Source: Synechococcus sp. HJ21-Hayes (lineage in GTDB: Bacteria; Cyanobacteriota; Cyanobacteriia; PCC-6307; Cyanobiaceae). Taken from it: a stretch of DNA of 64,000 bases. The position numbers were made by a program, and so were the translations under genes. The notes under the pieces are model-generated. The model searched no databases. It had not been told where the DNA came from and saw nothing but the letters and a program-made list of their open reading frames with translations. Shown in pieces: positions 9,560 through 19,049 of this stretch; the stretch's first letter is position 1; every line of letters begins with the position of its first letter. The stretch lies in assembly GCF_024345835.1 (NCBI RefSeq), contig NZ_JAGQBW010000009.1:1-64000 (forward strand), read 5' to 3'.

Positions 9560-9895
9560 TTGCCAGTGCAACAGACCCGTCTGCAACAGAGCCTCGGAGG
9601 AGCTGGAGCCAGGCTCGAGCGCTGGGCCATCAATCCCTGGCGCCGCCTTTCGCTGCAGCTGATCGCGCTACTTGGCAGTTTCTATATGGCCAGCGCCCTC
9701 ACCACGGTCACGGGCGCCCTGGCGCTGCTGGATCCGCTGGCGGCGCTGATCTGCGTGGTGGCCGTGGAAGTGGCGGTGAGGCTGCGGCGGCCGCTGCGAC
9801 GGCGCCCGGGGGACAAGCTGACCCTGCAACTGCTGGACATGCTGCGCCTGGGCTTCACCTACGGGCTGCTGCTGGAAGGCTTCAAGTTGCTGTAG
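9560..9895 (+). CDS. DUF565 (Ycf20-like) membrane protein
   Basis: A 111-residue membrane protein of the DUF565/Ycf20 family, conserved in cyanobacteria and plastids. The plant relatives affect non-photochemical quenching. A basic N-terminus (RLERWAINPWRRLSLQ) leads into two hydrophobic stretches (about 33-55 and 57-74), then a basic loop and a final amphipathic helix with GFTYGLLLEGFKLL. No ATG is available; TTG at 9560 is chosen because a near-perfect ribosome binding site, GAGGAGGTGG (9541-9550), ends 9 bases before it. Confidence 0.85.
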   Translation: MPVQQTRLQQSLGGAGARLERWAINPWRRLSLQLIALLGSFYMASALTTVTGALALLDPLAALICVVAVEVAVRLRRPLRRRPGDKLTLQLLDMLRLGFTYGLLLEGFKLL

Positions 9896-9931
9896 GGGCT
9901 GCAAGCGCCGACTCCCAGCAACTGGCGAGCC

Positions 9932-10942
9932 TCAGCGCGCCGCCAGCAGGTAGAGCAACGCCATGCGGATGGGGATGCCATTGCGCACCTGCTCCTCCAC
10001 CAGGCACCGCTGGGGATCATCGAGCAGGGCACCGCTCATCTCCACCCCCCGGTTCACGGGCCCGGGATGGAGCACCGGCACGGGCTGGCCACAACGCTCA
10101 AGCCGCTGATGGGTAAGGCCGTAGTGGCGGTGATAGCTCTCGAGGCTGGTGAGGAGGTGTTGGTGCATGCGCTCTTTCTGGAGGCGCAGAGTCATCACCG
10201 CATCCGCACCAGTCAGAGCCTGGTCCAGGTCATAGTCCACGATGATCCGCCCGCGAGACGCCACCGGATCGCTGGCCTGGCCGGGCGGTGGCGCCGCCAC
10301 GAACTCGGCAAAGCTGCTGGGCAGCAGGGTGGACGGCCCGCACAGCACCACATCGGCCCCGCAGGCCGTGAGGGCCCAGAGGTTGGAGCGGGCCACACGG
10401 GAGTGCAGCACATCCCCCACGATCACGATGCGTCGCCCCGCCAGGGCCTGGGGCGTGGGGGCATCAGGAGCAAAGTGACGCGCCAGGGTGAACAGATCCA
10501 GCAACCCCTGGCTGGGATGGCTGTGCAGGCCATCGCCACCATTGAGCACCGCCACCCGATCACCGCTGGCCTCCAGATCACGGGCGAGGGAGGCGGGCAC
10601 GCCCGTGCAGCGGTGGCGCACCACCAGCAAATCGGCCCCCATGGCCACATAGGTGCGCACGGTGTCGAGCAGGCTTTCACCCTTGCTGAGGGAACTCGAC
10701 GACGGCGAAAAGCTCTGCACATCGGCCGAGAGGCGCTTGGCCGCCAGCTCGAAGCTGCTGCGGGTGCGGGTGCTGGGCTCAAAGAAAAGGGTGGTGACCA
10801 GCCGGCCCTGCAGGGCGGGAAGCTTGCGGGCACCGGTGGTGGGCATGACCCGAAAACGCTGGGCCAGCTCCAGAACGGTGGCGTAATCCGCAAGCGAGAA
10901 GGCCGCCAGATCCAGCACGTGGCGGTGGTTCCAGTCGCTCAA
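9932..10942 (-). CDS. pyrB: Aspartate carbamoyltransferase catalytic chain
   Basis: This enzyme joins carbamoyl phosphate and aspartate, the first committed step of pyrimidine synthesis. It has 336 residues. The carbamoyl-phosphate site STRTRSS (57-63), the SKGES loop (86-90), the [11 protein letters not shown] segment and the C-terminal [10 protein letters not shown] are all intact. No regulatory pyrI neighbour is seen, as is usual in cyanobacteria. The only plausible start is TTG at 10942 ([12 protein letters not shown]), which matches the usual N-terminus. The glycosylase gene ends 26 bases upstream on the same strand, so the two may be co-transcribed. Confidence 0.96.
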   Translation of the reverse strand: MSDWNHRHVLDLAAFSLADYATVLELAQRFRVMPTTGARKLPALQGRLVTTLFFEPSTRTRSSFELAAKRLSADVQSFSPSSSSLSKGESLLDTVRTYVAMGADLLVVRHRCTGVPASLARDLEASGDRVAVLNGGDGLHSHPSQGLLDLFTLARHFAPDAPTPQALAGRRIVIVGDVLHSRVARSNLWALTACGADVVLCGPSTLLPSSFAEFVAAPPPGQASDPVASRGRIIVDYDLDQALTGADAVMTLRLQKERMHQHLLTSLESYHRHYGLTHQRLERCGQPVPVLHPGPVNRGVEMSGALLDDPQRCLVEEQVRNGIPIRMALLYLLAAR

Positions 10943-10968
10943 GGGTGCCGGCAGTTCACGGGCTCAGG

Positions 10969-11607
10969 CTAGAAGCCCCCGGCCCCCTCGGCCAGAACCC
11001 AGGCCTCAGCGACACGCGGCAAGGGATCACCCAGGGCCCGTTTGCTCACACTGCGGCTGGCCCTCAGATACCAACGCCAAGGCAGCTTCTGGCCCTCGCT
11101 AATCCCGATCCGCGTGGTCTGAACCACGGCCTCTACGGGCAATGCTGCCAGCGCCGCAGGACGGGGAGCCAGCCAAAGACCCTCATCGGGATGGCACTGC
11201 CGGGCGTCATGGCGGCGGTCGATGGCAAAACGCCGCGCCAGCAAGGCCGGCCCCGCCGCTGTGCGCTCAGGCTCACCCGGCAACGCCACCGCTCGAAGCA
11301 ACACGCCGTTGGCCCAATCAGCCCGATCCGTCACCACGTTCACGCAGTGGTGGATGCCATAGCTCACATAGACATAAAACCGCCCAGGCTCCCCAAACAG
11401 GGTTTCGTTGCTGGCGCTGCGGCGGCGATGCCCGTGGCAGGCGGGCTCGGATTGGCAATACGCCTCCGTTTCCACAATCACGCCCCACAGCAACTCACCT
11501 GAGGATTGCCGCTTCACCAGCAGGCAGCCGATGAGCTCGGGTGCCACTACCTCGGCGGGGCGGGCGAAGAAGGATTGGGGGAGGGGACGATGCCAATGCA
11601 AAGACAA
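10969..11607 (-). CDS. 3-methyladenine DNA glycosylase (AAG/MPG family)
   Basis: A base-excision repair enzyme that removes alkylated purines. It has 212 residues, with the family features [16 protein letters not shown], the catalytic Glu in VETEAY (46-48), [18 protein letters not shown] and the GPALLARRF segment. It belongs to the mammalian-type AAG fold, not to AlkA or Tag. No ATG exists; TTG at 11607 gives [10 protein letters not shown], consistent with the family start. It lies upstream of pyrB on the same strand. Confidence 0.93.
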   Translation of the reverse strand: MSLHWHRPLPQSFFARPAEVVAPELIGCLLVKRQSSGELLWGVIVETEAYCQSEPACHGHRRRSASNETLFGEPGRFYVYVSYGIHHCVNVVTDRADWANGVLLRAVALPGEPERTAAGPALLARRFAIDRRHDARQCHPDEGLWLAPRPAALAALPVEAVVQTTRIGISEGQKLPWRWYLRASRSVSKRALGDPLPRVAEAWVLAEGAGGF

Positions 11608-11663
11608 GGCCGTGGCAATGCCTGTGGACGCCCTCAGAATGGAGACAACCCAAGCGTCACACC

Positions 11664-11801
11664 ATGCACACCTCCGGGTTCACCCTCGCCACCGTTCTGC
11701 TGGCCGGCAGCGGGCTGTTCGTGCTCACCACGCTGTTCTTCGGCACCAAGGGCGGCTACTACGACACCGACCAATACGACGGCAACGGCACCGCCCACTA
11801 G
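11664..11801 (+). CDS. 45-aa single-span membrane protein, unknown function
   Basis: A short gene from the ATG at 11664 ([19 protein letters not shown]). The frame is open upstream but there runs antisense to the glycosylase. One membrane helix (about 6-26) precedes a strikingly polar end with [18 protein letters not shown]. The size and shape resemble small photosystem or NDH subunits, but I cannot match it to a named one. From memory it looks conserved among picocyanobacteria, a point that needs a database search. It ends 4 bases inside the convergent 99-aa gene. Confidence 0.75.
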   Translation: MHTSGFTLATVLLAGSGLFVLTTLFFGTKGGYYDTDQYDGNGTAH

Positions 11802-12097
11802 CCCTGGCTGGGCAGCTGCTCCGATTCCGGGCAATCGCCCGTTACCTCAATGTCTTCAGCTTCTGCGCTGCGGCTGAAGAAGGCGAGCCGCGTGCTCACG
11901 GCGCCGATCGAATCCAGGCGCACGCATTCTTCCCAGCTGTGCATCTCATCGTCGTCCTCGGCGTCGTAGCGAAGGGTCACTAGGTCGCCCTCCAACTCCA
12001 CCACGAGGGCCTGCTCGATCCAACGCTGCTGATCCCGCAAAAACACCCAGATCGGGCGTTGCTCGCACTGAAACCGGTAGAGCTTGCGCTGAAGCAT
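11798..12097 (-). CDS. Conserved cyanobacterial protein, probably DUF6679
   Basis: A 99-residue soluble protein. The core LYRFQCEQRPIWVFLRDQQRW, followed by VTLRYDAEDDDEMHSWEE and VRLDSIGAVSTRLA, resembles a small cyanobacterial family that I believe is DUF6679. The name is from memory. The fold looks like a small beta barrel with an acidic loop. The C-terminal 25 residues are acidic and probably disordered. The ATG start is clear. It is convergent with the 45-aa membrane gene, with a 4-base overlap. Confidence 0.78.
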   Translation of the reverse strand: MLQRKLYRFQCEQRPIWVFLRDQQRWIEQALVVELEGDLVTLRYDAEDDDEMHSWEECVRLDSIGAVSTRLAFFSRSAEAEDIEVTGDCPESEQLPSQG

Positions 12098-12167
12098 GGG
12101 GCACCCTCAGGAACCACCTGATGTCGATCCTAGGGATGATGGGCGGCACTGACGCTGACTCGCCGTC

Positions 12168-12944
12168 GTGGTTGCCACCAGTACTGAAACCATCCGTCTG
12201 CAATTGCGCAGCTGGCCTGAGGTGGAGGAGTACCTCAGCCGCTGCAAGGGGGTGATTGTGCCCCTGGGCTCCACCGAACAGCACGGCCCGACGGGTGCCA
12301 TTGGCACCGATGCCCTCACCGCCGAAGCCGTGGCCCTGGAGGTGGGCCGCCGCACCGGCGTGCTGGTGACTCCGGCCCAGGCCTTCGGCATGGCGGAGCA
12401 CCACCTGGGCTTTGCCGGCACCATGAGCCTGCAGCCCGCCACCCTGCTAGCGGTGATTCACGACGTGGTGCTCTCCCTGGCGCGCCATGGGTTTGAGCGC
12501 ATCTATGTGATCAACGGCCACGGCGGCAACATCGCCACCACCAAGGCCGCCTTCGCCCAGGCCTACGGCACTGCCGCCAGCCGCGGCCTGCCCAATGCCG
12601 CGGCCCTGCGCTGCAAACTCGCCAACTGGTTCATGGCTCCCGAGGCCATGCAACTGGCGCGGGAGCTCTACGCCGATCGGGAAGGCCACCACGCCACCCC
12701 CAGCGAAATCGCGATCACCCTGCACCTGGAACCCAGCCTGGCGAGCAAGCAGCGGCCCCTGCCGGAGGCTGCGCCGGCTGGGCCCATCCACAGCCCGGAA
12801 GATTTCCGCCGCCGCCACCCCGATGGCCGCATGGGCTCCGATCCCTTCCTGGCCAGCGCCGAGCACGGTGCCCGCTTTCTGGATGTGGCGGCCACAGCCC
12901 TCGTAGCCGACCTGGAACGTTTCCTGAACGAGCCCAACAGCTAA
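12168..12944 (+). CDS. Creatininase family amidohydrolase
   Basis: A metal-dependent amide hydrolase of 258 residues. The metal-binding pattern is complete: PLGSTEQHGPTG (Glu37, His39), then Asp48 in IGTDAL, INGHGGN (about 119-125), and the later Glu in GHHATPSE. Family members act on creatinine, on formamide intermediates of riboflavin/F420-type synthesis, or on mycofactocin precursors; the substrate here is unknown. GTG at 12168 is the likely start. gatC follows 9 bases later on the same strand, so they are probably co-transcribed. Confidence 0.92.
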   Translation: MVATSTETIRLQLRSWPEVEEYLSRCKGVIVPLGSTEQHGPTGAIGTDALTAEAVALEVGRRTGVLVTPAQAFGMAEHHLGFAGTMSLQPATLLAVIHDVVLSLARHGFERIYVINGHGGNIATTKAAFAQAYGTAASRGLPNAAALRCKLANWFMAPEAMQLARELYADREGHHATPSEIAITLHLEPSLASKQRPLPEAAPAGPIHSPEDFRRRHPDGRMGSDPFLASAEHGARFLDVAATALVADLERFLNEPNS

Positions 12945-12953
12945 GTTTCTGCC

Positions 12954-13247
12954 ATGAGCAAGATCACCGCAGACGACGTTCGCAAGGTGGCCAACCTGGC
13001 CCGCCTCGACCTACCCGAGGAGAAGATCGCCACCTACACAGGCCAGCTGGAGCGCATCCTGGACTACGTGGCCCAGCTGGAATCCGTGGACACCGAGGGC
13101 GTTCCCCCCACCACCCGTGCCGTGGAAGTGGTGAACGTGACGCGCGACGACGTGGTGAGCGCCACCGACGTGCGCGAACAGCTGCTCAACGAAGCCCCCC
13201 AGCGGGAGGGAGACTTCTTCCGGGTTCCCAAGATCCTTGCGGACTAA
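12954..13247 (+). CDS. gatC: Aspartyl/glutamyl-tRNA amidotransferase subunit C
   Basis: The small subunit of GatCAB, which converts Glu-tRNA(Gln), and sometimes Asp-tRNA(Asn), to the correct amide form. It has 97 residues, typical length. The N-terminal helix [15 protein letters not shown] and the C-terminal [17 protein letters not shown] are the family signatures. The ATG is 9 bases after the upstream amidohydrolase. gatA and gatB are not in the window. It converges with the carotenoid hydroxylase gene. Confidence 0.96.
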   Translation: MSKITADDVRKVANLARLDLPEEKIATYTGQLERILDYVAQLESVDTEGVPPTTRAVEVVNVTRDDVVSATDVREQLLNEAPQREGDFFRVPKILAD

Positions 13248-13269
13248 CTGTCTGCGGCCCAATAGCCAC

Positions 13270-14313
13270 TCAGCGCTGCGGGGACACAGCCGTGCGATGC
13301 AGCAAGGCCAGCACGTGGCGTTTGCTGCGGAATGAGGGCATCAGGGCAGCAATCGGGCGCAACTTGCTGCGGCGGCGCTTGTGGCTGCGCACGCCCAAGA
13401 GAACATCATAAATGAAGTTGGTGAAATCGCTACGGCTTTCGAACAAACCAAGCCGCTGCGGAGATCCCTTTGCATCAAGAATATCTTTGGTAGCGTGATA
13501 AGCGGGCCGATATTCGAACCAGGGAATGGATGGCCAGAGGTGATGAACCAGGTGATAGTTCTGGCCCATGATCAGCCAATTCATCATCCGCCCTGGATAC
13601 ACGCGGGCGTTGTGCCAGCGATTGCGCGACTGAAAGGGCCTGTGAGGGAGGTAGTCGAAGAACAGCCCAAGGGTGACGCCCACCATCAAGGCCGGGGCAA
13701 ACCAACAATTGAACACGAAATCAATGAAGCCATATTTCACTCCTGCCAGAACGATGGCCAGGAAAATGCCGCGGGCAATGCCCCATTCCAGCAACTCATT
13801 GCCCCGCCAGAGCTTGCGGCGGAAGAAGAAAAACTCGTGGTAGAAGAAACGCGGAGCAATCAGCCACAGGGGGCCAAAGGTTGAAACGATGTGATCCGGA
13901 TCATTCTTCGGATCATTCACGTGGGCATGGTGCTGCAGGTGCACCCTCGTGAACACAGGGAAGCTGAAACCGAGCAGCAGCGCTGCGCCATGGCCCATCA
14001 CGGCATTCCAGAAGCGGCTGGGATGCGCTGCGTTGTGGCAGGCATCGTGAATCACGGTGCCCTCCAGGTGGAGGGCGAGGAAGCCGCTGGCCAGCAGCAG
14101 CGGCAGGGGCCACCCCCAAACGAACCAACCGGCGATGGAGAGGGCAGCTAGCCCATACCCCCCCAGGAACAACGCCACCGTGGGGTTCCAGGCCGCGGGG
14201 GGATCAAGGAATTCCTTCGGAACGGCGCTCACGGACGCGCGCAGGCCCTGACGGCTGGCGAGGGTGTCCGGTTGCTGTGCCAGAGCGTGCGTCATCCCCT
14301 GGGGCAGCGCCAT
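13270..14313 (-). CDS. crtR: Beta-carotene hydroxylase (CrtR type)
   Basis: A di-iron membrane oxygenase that hydroxylates beta-carotene to zeaxanthin, the main protective carotenoid of picocyanobacteria. It has 347 residues, with hydrophobic spans around 44-65, 70-86 and 180-215. The fatty-acid-desaturase-type histidine boxes are intact: HDACHNAAH (89-97), HLQHHAHVND (125-134) and YHLVHHLWP nearer the C-terminus. The start could be the ATG at 14313 or the second Met at 14295 (MTHALAQQ). It is convergent with gatC, 22 bases apart. Confidence 0.93.
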   Translation of the reverse strand: MALPQGMTHALAQQPDTLASRQGLRASVSAVPKEFLDPPAAWNPTVALFLGGYGLAALSIAGWFVWGWPLPLLLASGFLALHLEGTVIHDACHNAAHPSRFWNAVMGHGAALLLGFSFPVFTRVHLQHHAHVNDPKNDPDHIVSTFGPLWLIAPRFFYHEFFFFRRKLWRGNELLEWGIARGIFLAIVLAGVKYGFIDFVFNCWFAPALMVGVTLGLFFDYLPHRPFQSRNRWHNARVYPGRMMNWLIMGQNYHLVHHLWPSIPWFEYRPAYHATKDILDAKGSPQRLGLFESRSDFTNFIYDVLLGVRSHKRRRSKLRPIAALMPSFRSKRHVLALLHRTAVSPQR

Positions 14314-14365
14314 TCATGAAATGAAATCCCACCTTAAGGAGCGGAGCCCTCTCGGCGAGAAAAGA

Positions 14366-14447
14366 TGCCCACCGGGGGACTTGAACCCCCACGACCGAAG
14401 CCACTGGTACCTAAAACCAGCGCGTCTACCAATTCCGCCAGGTGGGC
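14366..14447 (-). tRNA. tRNA-Leu(UAG)
   Basis: An 82-base tRNA with a long variable arm, as expected for leucine. The acceptor stem GCCCACC pairs with GGTGGGC. The anticodon stem CTGGT/ACCAG encloses TTTAGGT, giving anticodon UAG (reads CUA). The T arm GGGGG-TTCAAGT-CCCCC is perfect. CCA is not encoded. Confidence 0.97.
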
Positions 14448-14476
14448 GTGGGCACAACTGTAGGCAGCCGCCCACA

Positions 14477-15070
14477 ATGGGGTCAACGCACTCCGGGGCC
14501 ATGCTCGCCACCCTCAGCGGATCCCTGGCCTTGGTGGTGGGGCTGGCGGTGTTGCTGCTGCCACTGCTGGCCACGGAACTCAGCCGGCCCAGGGATACGG
14601 CCTGGGGAGCGGTGGTGTTGCTCCTAGGCCTGGTGCTGGTCACCAGCGCCGAGCGGCTCACAGGCTCACCCATGCTGGGGGTGCTCTGTGGCGGCCTGCT
14701 GATCGGGCGGCTGGGTAGCGAGGTGCTGCAGGGGCGCTGGCGCCAACTGACCCCGGAAGAACAGCAACGGCTGGGCTCCCTGGAGCGCTGGCAATCCAGC
14801 TTTGGCCAGCTCAGCGCGGCCCTCGCCCGCCTGCTGGCCCTAGGCGGCGAAACCGCCGGCGGGCTGCTGGGGGCCTTCAACCGCCCCGGCAAGCCGAAAA
14901 CTGGCACCGGCAAGCGCTGGGTGCGGCCCGAAGACACCCAGGCCAAACCCGAGGACGGCTCCACAACGCCAGCAGACACCGAAGCCACCAGCTCCCCCAC
15001 CACCGTGGTGAGCTCCTTTGAGGACATCGACGCCTTGATCGAGGCTGCCGCCAGCGGCCAAGCGGGATAA
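14477..15070 (+). CDS. Membrane protein, possibly Ycf66-like
   Basis: About 197 residues from the ATG at 14477; a second ATG at 14501 (MLATLSGSLALVVG) is equally good and would remove eight residues. Two or three hydrophobic spans come first (VVGLAVLLLPLLATEL, GAVVLLLGLVLVTS, MLGVLCGGLLIGRL). A soluble region with RWRQLTPEEQQRLGSLERW follows, then a Pro/Thr/Glu-rich disordered tail that ends in a short helix (DIDALIEAAAS). The layout resembles Ycf66-family proteins, but the match is weak and from memory. ileS starts 25 bases downstream on the same strand. Confidence 0.72.
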   Translation: MGSTHSGAMLATLSGSLALVVGLAVLLLPLLATELSRPRDTAWGAVVLLLGLVLVTSAERLTGSPMLGVLCGGLLIGRLGSEVLQGRWRQLTPEEQQRLGSLERWQSSFGQLSAALARLLALGGETAGGLLGAFNRPGKPKTGTGKRWVRPEDTQAKPEDGSTTPADTEATSSPTTVVSSFEDIDALIEAAASGQAG

Positions 15071-15095
15071 TCGGCTGTTGCTGCCCCCAGGCGAC

Positions 15096-18023
15096 GTGAC
15101 CGCCAGCCCTGCGCCCGAGCCCGTCTCCTACAAGGACACCCTGAACCTGCTGCAGACGCCCTTCGCCATGCGGGCGAACGCCAAGCAGCGGGAGCCCCAG
15201 ATCCAGGCCTTCTGGGCTGAGCAGCGCCTCTACGAACGCCTCAGCCAGCAGAACCCAGGCGAGAGCTTCACCCTGCACGACGGCCCCCCCTATGCGAACG
15301 GGGCCCTGCATGTGGGCCACGCCCTCAACAAGATCCTCAAGGACATCATCAACAAAACCGCCCTACTGCAGGGCAAAAAGGCGCGGTTCATCCCCGGCTG
15401 GGACTGCCATGGCCTGCCGATCGAGCTCAAGGTGCTGCAGGGGCTGAGCAGCAGCGAGCGCCAGGCGCTCACCCCCGTGAGCCTGCGCCAGAAGGCCCAC
15501 GCCTATGCCCTGGAACAAGTGGCCGGCCAGAAGCAGGGCTTCCAGCGCTGGGGCATCTGGGCCGACTGGGAGACGCCTTACCTCACGCTGCAAAAGGACT
15601 ACGAGGCCGCCCAGATCCAGGTGTTCGGCGCCATGGTGCTGGCGGGCCACATCTACCGGGGCCTCAAGCCCGTGCACTGGAGCCCCAGCTCCCGCACCGC
15701 CCTGGCTGAGGCCGAACTCGAATATCCCGACGGCCATACCTCCCCCAGCGTCTACGTGGCGTTCCCGGTGGAATCCGTGCCCGCGGCCCTGGCCGCCAAG
15801 ATGGCCGGCGCTGGCCTGGCGCCTGAGCTGAGCACGGCAGGCGGGGGCATGTCGGTGGCCATCTGGACCACCACCCCCTGGACCCTGCCGGCCAACCTGG
15901 CGGTGTCGGTGAACGAACGGCTCGACTACAGCATCTGCCAGGCCGGCGAGCGCCACCTGGTGGTGGCCAGCGAGCTGCGCGAGGGCCTGGAAACCACTCT
16001 GGGCCTCACGCTCACGCCGGTACTGACCGTAAAAGGTGCCGAGCTGGAAGGCATCACGTATCACCATCCCCTACTGGAACGCACCAGCCCGGTGGTGATC
16101 GGCGGCGATTACATCACCACCGAAGCCGGCACGGGCCTGGTGCACACCGCACCGGGCCACGGCGTGGACGACTTCAACACCGGCAAGAAATACGGCCTGC
16201 CGGTGCTCTGCCCGGTGGATGAGGCCGGCAACCTCACCGCCGATGCCGGCCCCTTTGCCGGCACCAACGTGCTCAAGGACGCCAACCCCACCATCATCAG
16301 CGCGCTGGAGGGATCAGGCCTGCTGCTCAAACAAGAGCGCTACGAGCACCGCTATCCCTACGACTGGCGCACCAAGAAACCCACCATCTTCCGCGCCACC
16401 GAGCAGTGGTTTGCTTCGGTGGAAGGCTTCCGCCAGCAAGCCCTGGAGGCCATCGCCCAAGTGGAGTGGCTACCGGCCAGCGGCCGCAACCGGATCGAAT
16501 CGATGGTGAGCGAGCGGGGCGACTGGTGCATCAGCCGCCAGCGCACATGGGGCGTGCCGATTCCGGTTTTTTATCACCGCACCACCGGCGAGGTGCTGCT
16601 CAATGCCGACACCCTCAGCCACATCCAGGGGCTGATCGCCGAGCACGGCGCCGACGTGTGGTGGCAGCGCGATGAGGCCGGCCTACTGCCTGAGCCCTAC
16701 GCCGCGGAAGCCAGCCAATGGCGCAAGGGCACCGACACCATGGACGTGTGGTTTGACTCCGGCTCCTCCTGGGCCGGCGTGCTGGGGGGGATGGCGGGCG
16801 CCCAGAGCCGTGCCCCTGAACTCCACTACCCCGCCGATCTGTATCTCGAGGGCAGCGATCAGCACCGCGGCTGGTTCCAGAGCAGCCTGCTCACCTCGGT
16901 GGCCGTGAACGGCCACGCCCCCTACAAGCGGGTGCTCACCCACGGCTTCACCCTCGATGAGAAGGGCCGCAAGATGAGCAAATCCCTCGGCAACGTGGTG
17001 GATCCAGCGGTGCTGGTGGAGGGCGGCAAGAACGAAAAACAGGAGCCGGCCTACGGCGCCGATGTGCTGCGCCTGTGGGTGAGCTCGGTGGATTATTCGG
17101 CCGACGTGCCCCTGGGCCCGGGGATCGTGAAGCAGCTGGCCGACGTGTACCGCAAGGTGCGCAACACGGCCCGCTACCTGCTGGGCAACCTGCATGATTT
17201 CGCGCCAGACCGCGATGCCGTGCCCTACGACCAACTGCCGCTGCTGGATCAGTGGATGCTGCAGCGCACCGCCGCCCTGATCGACAGCGTGACAGGAGAC
17301 TTCGAACGCTTCGAGTTCTACCGCTTCTTCCAATCCCTGCAGAACTTCTGCGTGGTGGACCTGTCGAACGTCTACCTCGACATCGCCAAGGACCGGCTCT
17401 ACGTGAGCGGAGCCAATGAATTCCGCCGCCGCAGCTGCCAGACGGTGCTGTCCGCAGTGGTGGAGCGCCTGGCCGGCCTGATCGCACCGGTGCTCTGCCA
17501 CATGGCCGAGGACATTTGGCAGAACCTGCCCTACCCGGTGGCCGAGGCCTCGGTGTTTGAGCGGGGCTGGCCCACGGCCCCCACCGGATGGCGCCAAGCA
17601 GACCTGGCGCAGCCGATGGAGCGGATCCTGGAGCTGCGGGCCCTGGTGAACCGCCAGCTGGAGAGCTGCCGCGCCAGCGGAGCCCTGGGCGCGTCGCTCG
17701 AGGCCCAAGTGCACCTTGTCCTGGAGGATGGCGAGGCCGCTGCGCCCCTCGCCACCGCCCTGCAGTGGCTGGAAGCCTCAGCCCATCCCAGCGTGGACAA
17801 CCTGGCCGACTGGCTTCTGGTGTCGAGCCTGGAGCTGAGCGGCGCTGGGATGGCAGGAACGAGTGCCGAGGTGCTGGCGGAGGCCCAGGAGGCGGGCCTG
17901 CGCGTGCGGATCGCCAAGGCCGACGGCCAGAAATGCGAGCGCTGCTGGCACTACGAAACCGACATTGGCCAACACAGCGCCCATCCCAGCCTCTGCGGCC
18001 GCTGTGTGGCCGTGCTGGACTGA
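15096..18023 (+). CDS. ileS: Isoleucyl-tRNA synthetase
   Basis: A class I synthetase that charges tRNA-Ile, about 975 residues from the GTG at 15096 (MTASPAPEP). A TTG at 15078 is the alternative start. The HIGH-type motif is PYANGALHVGHALNK. The editing domain with TTPWTLPANLAV and GHGVDDFNTG is present. KMSKS follows GFTLDEKGRK, then the anticodon-binding domain. The C-terminus has a zinc site: CERCWHYETD and CGRCVAVLD. All parts are intact, so the enzyme should be active with editing. Confidence 0.97.
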   Translation: MTASPAPEPVSYKDTLNLLQTPFAMRANAKQREPQIQAFWAEQRLYERLSQQNPGESFTLHDGPPYANGALHVGHALNKILKDIINKTALLQGKKARFIPGWDCHGLPIELKVLQGLSSSERQALTPVSLRQKAHAYALEQVAGQKQGFQRWGIWADWETPYLTLQKDYEAAQIQVFGAMVLAGHIYRGLKPVHWSPSSRTALAEAELEYPDGHTSPSVYVAFPVESVPAALAAKMAGAGLAPELSTAGGGMSVAIWTTTPWTLPANLAVSVNERLDYSICQAGERHLVVASELREGLETTLGLTLTPVLTVKGAELEGITYHHPLLERTSPVVIGGDYITTEAGTGLVHTAPGHGVDDFNTGKKYGLPVLCPVDEAGNLTADAGPFAGTNVLKDANPTIISALEGSGLLLKQERYEHRYPYDWRTKKPTIFRATEQWFASVEGFRQQALEAIAQVEWLPASGRNRIESMVSERGDWCISRQRTWGVPIPVFYHRTTGEVLLNADTLSHIQGLIAEHGADVWWQRDEAGLLPEPYAAEASQWRKGTDTMDVWFDSGSSWAGVLGGMAGAQSRAPELHYPADLYLEGSDQHRGWFQSSLLTSVAVNGHAPYKRVLTHGFTLDEKGRKMSKSLGNVVDPAVLVEGGKNEKQEPAYGADVLRLWVSSVDYSADVPLGPGIVKQLADVYRKVRNTARYLLGNLHDFAPDRDAVPYDQLPLLDQWMLQRTAALIDSVTGDFERFEFYRFFQSLQNFCVVDLSNVYLDIAKDRLYVSGANEFRRRSCQTVLSAVVERLAGLIAPVLCHMAEDIWQNLPYPVAEASVFERGWPTAPTGWRQADLAQPMERILELRALVNRQLESCRASGALGASLEAQVHLVLEDGEAAAPLATALQWLEASAHPSVDNLADWLLVSSLELSGAGMAGTSAEVLAEAQEAGLRVRIAKADGQKCERCWHYETDIGQHSAHPSLCGRCVAVLD

Positions 18024-18028
18024 CTTGA

Positions 18029-18346
18029 TCAGCCCCAGGCGGCTGGCTCCAGGAAGCCCGTGGGCGCGGCCGGGCCCGCCAGCCGCTGCTCAGCCATCGG
18101 ATTGAGTGGCCCCTGCAGCAGTTCGGCCGAGGTAATCAGCGCCGTTTCGGGCAGGGCCGGTTGATCCGGATCAAAGGCAGTGGGATGGCTGACGCTGCTG
18201 GAAAAGCCGCGGAAGATCAACAGCTCGAACGCCTCGAGCCCACCGCTCTCGCTAGGTAGCTCGCCCCGCAGCCGCAACACCCGATCAGGGCGAGACCTGC
18301 TGATCTCCTCGAGGGCCTGCAGCAGCTCCGCACCATCAGCAGCCAT
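18029..18346 (-). CDS. Conserved protein of unknown function (105 aa)
   Basis: A soluble protein of 105 residues from the ATG at 18346 (MAADGAELLQALEEIS). The frame is open further upstream but there overlaps the DUF3177 gene. Notable segments are VLRLRGELPSESGG, FELLIFRGFSSSVSHPT and ALPETALITSAELLQGPLNP, a pattern I recall from a small cyanobacterial and plastid-related family without a firm name. It lies 17 bases after the DUF3177 stop on the same strand, probably one transcript. It is convergent with ileS. Confidence 0.72.
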   Translation of the reverse strand: MAADGAELLQALEEISRSRPDRVLRLRGELPSESGGLEAFELLIFRGFSSSVSHPTAFDPDQPALPETALITSAELLQGPLNPMAEQRLAGPAAPTGFLEPAAWG

Positions 18347-18363
18347 CACCAACGCCTCCTCGC

Positions 18364-18978
18364 TCAGAAACCACCGGCCACGCGGCCCTGCTTGGGCAGC
18401 CGCACCAGCAGCCACTGGAGCAGCCCCACCACGTAGCCCACCAGCGCCACGTAGCCCACAAAGGCCGCCACGGTGCCCGTCCAGGCCCCCCCGAACACGA
18501 AGTTAAAGACGCTGGCAGCGCCTCCATGCAGATCGTCCGGGGCCTGCAGCCAGGCCCGGCACACCGGACGTACCAGACCACCTCCCACACAGCTGAAGGC
18601 CAGGGCACTGAGGGCTGCCCCCAAAAGGCCGTAGACCGTTACGCCCCAGCGCCAGGCACGCACCACAAACGGCAGCGGCCTCCAAGGCGGCAGATCCGCC
18701 AACTCTTCATTGAGATCCACCCAGAACCACACGCTCACCACCAGCAACAGCTGGGCCAGCACGGCCATCAGAAACCCGATGGGGCGGTTATCGGTGAGCA
18801 GCAGCACCGTGATCAGCAGCAAGCTGGCCACCTTCCAGTAGATGCCCAGCAAGCGCACCAAGGCGCGCTCCTGCTTCATCGCCGCCCAGATCAGCAGCAC
18901 CAGCGGTAAGCCCACAGCGAAAACGGCCGCCAGGCGGTAATCGAGCCAGACAAGGGTGCGATAGAGCAGGTCCGGCAC
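18364..18978 (-). CDS. DUF3177 family membrane protein
   Basis: A 204-residue integral membrane protein with about five or six hydrophobic helices (first about 13-33, then 45-62, 68-88, 113-130, and a pair from about 165-195). A conserved middle loop has FWVDLNEELADLPPWRPLP. The pattern fits the cyanobacterial DUF3177 family, whose function is unknown. GTG at 18978 is the start. The 105-aa gene follows 17 bases downstream. Confidence 0.86.
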   Translation of the reverse strand: MPDLLYRTLVWLDYRLAAVFAVGLPLVLLIWAAMKQERALVRLLGIYWKVASLLLITVLLLTDNRPIGFLMAVLAQLLLVVSVWFWVDLNEELADLPPWRPLPFVVRAWRWGVTVYGLLGAALSALAFSCVGGGLVRPVCRAWLQAPDDLHGGAASVFNFVFGGAWTGTVAAFVGYVALVGYVVGLLQWLLVRLPKQGRVAGGF

Positions 18979-19049
18979 GGAGCAGGGAGGTCAGGTTGGC
19001 CTCATTATCCGCGGATCAGTGCTGGGGGCTGCAGCTGTAGGGTCCGCCC

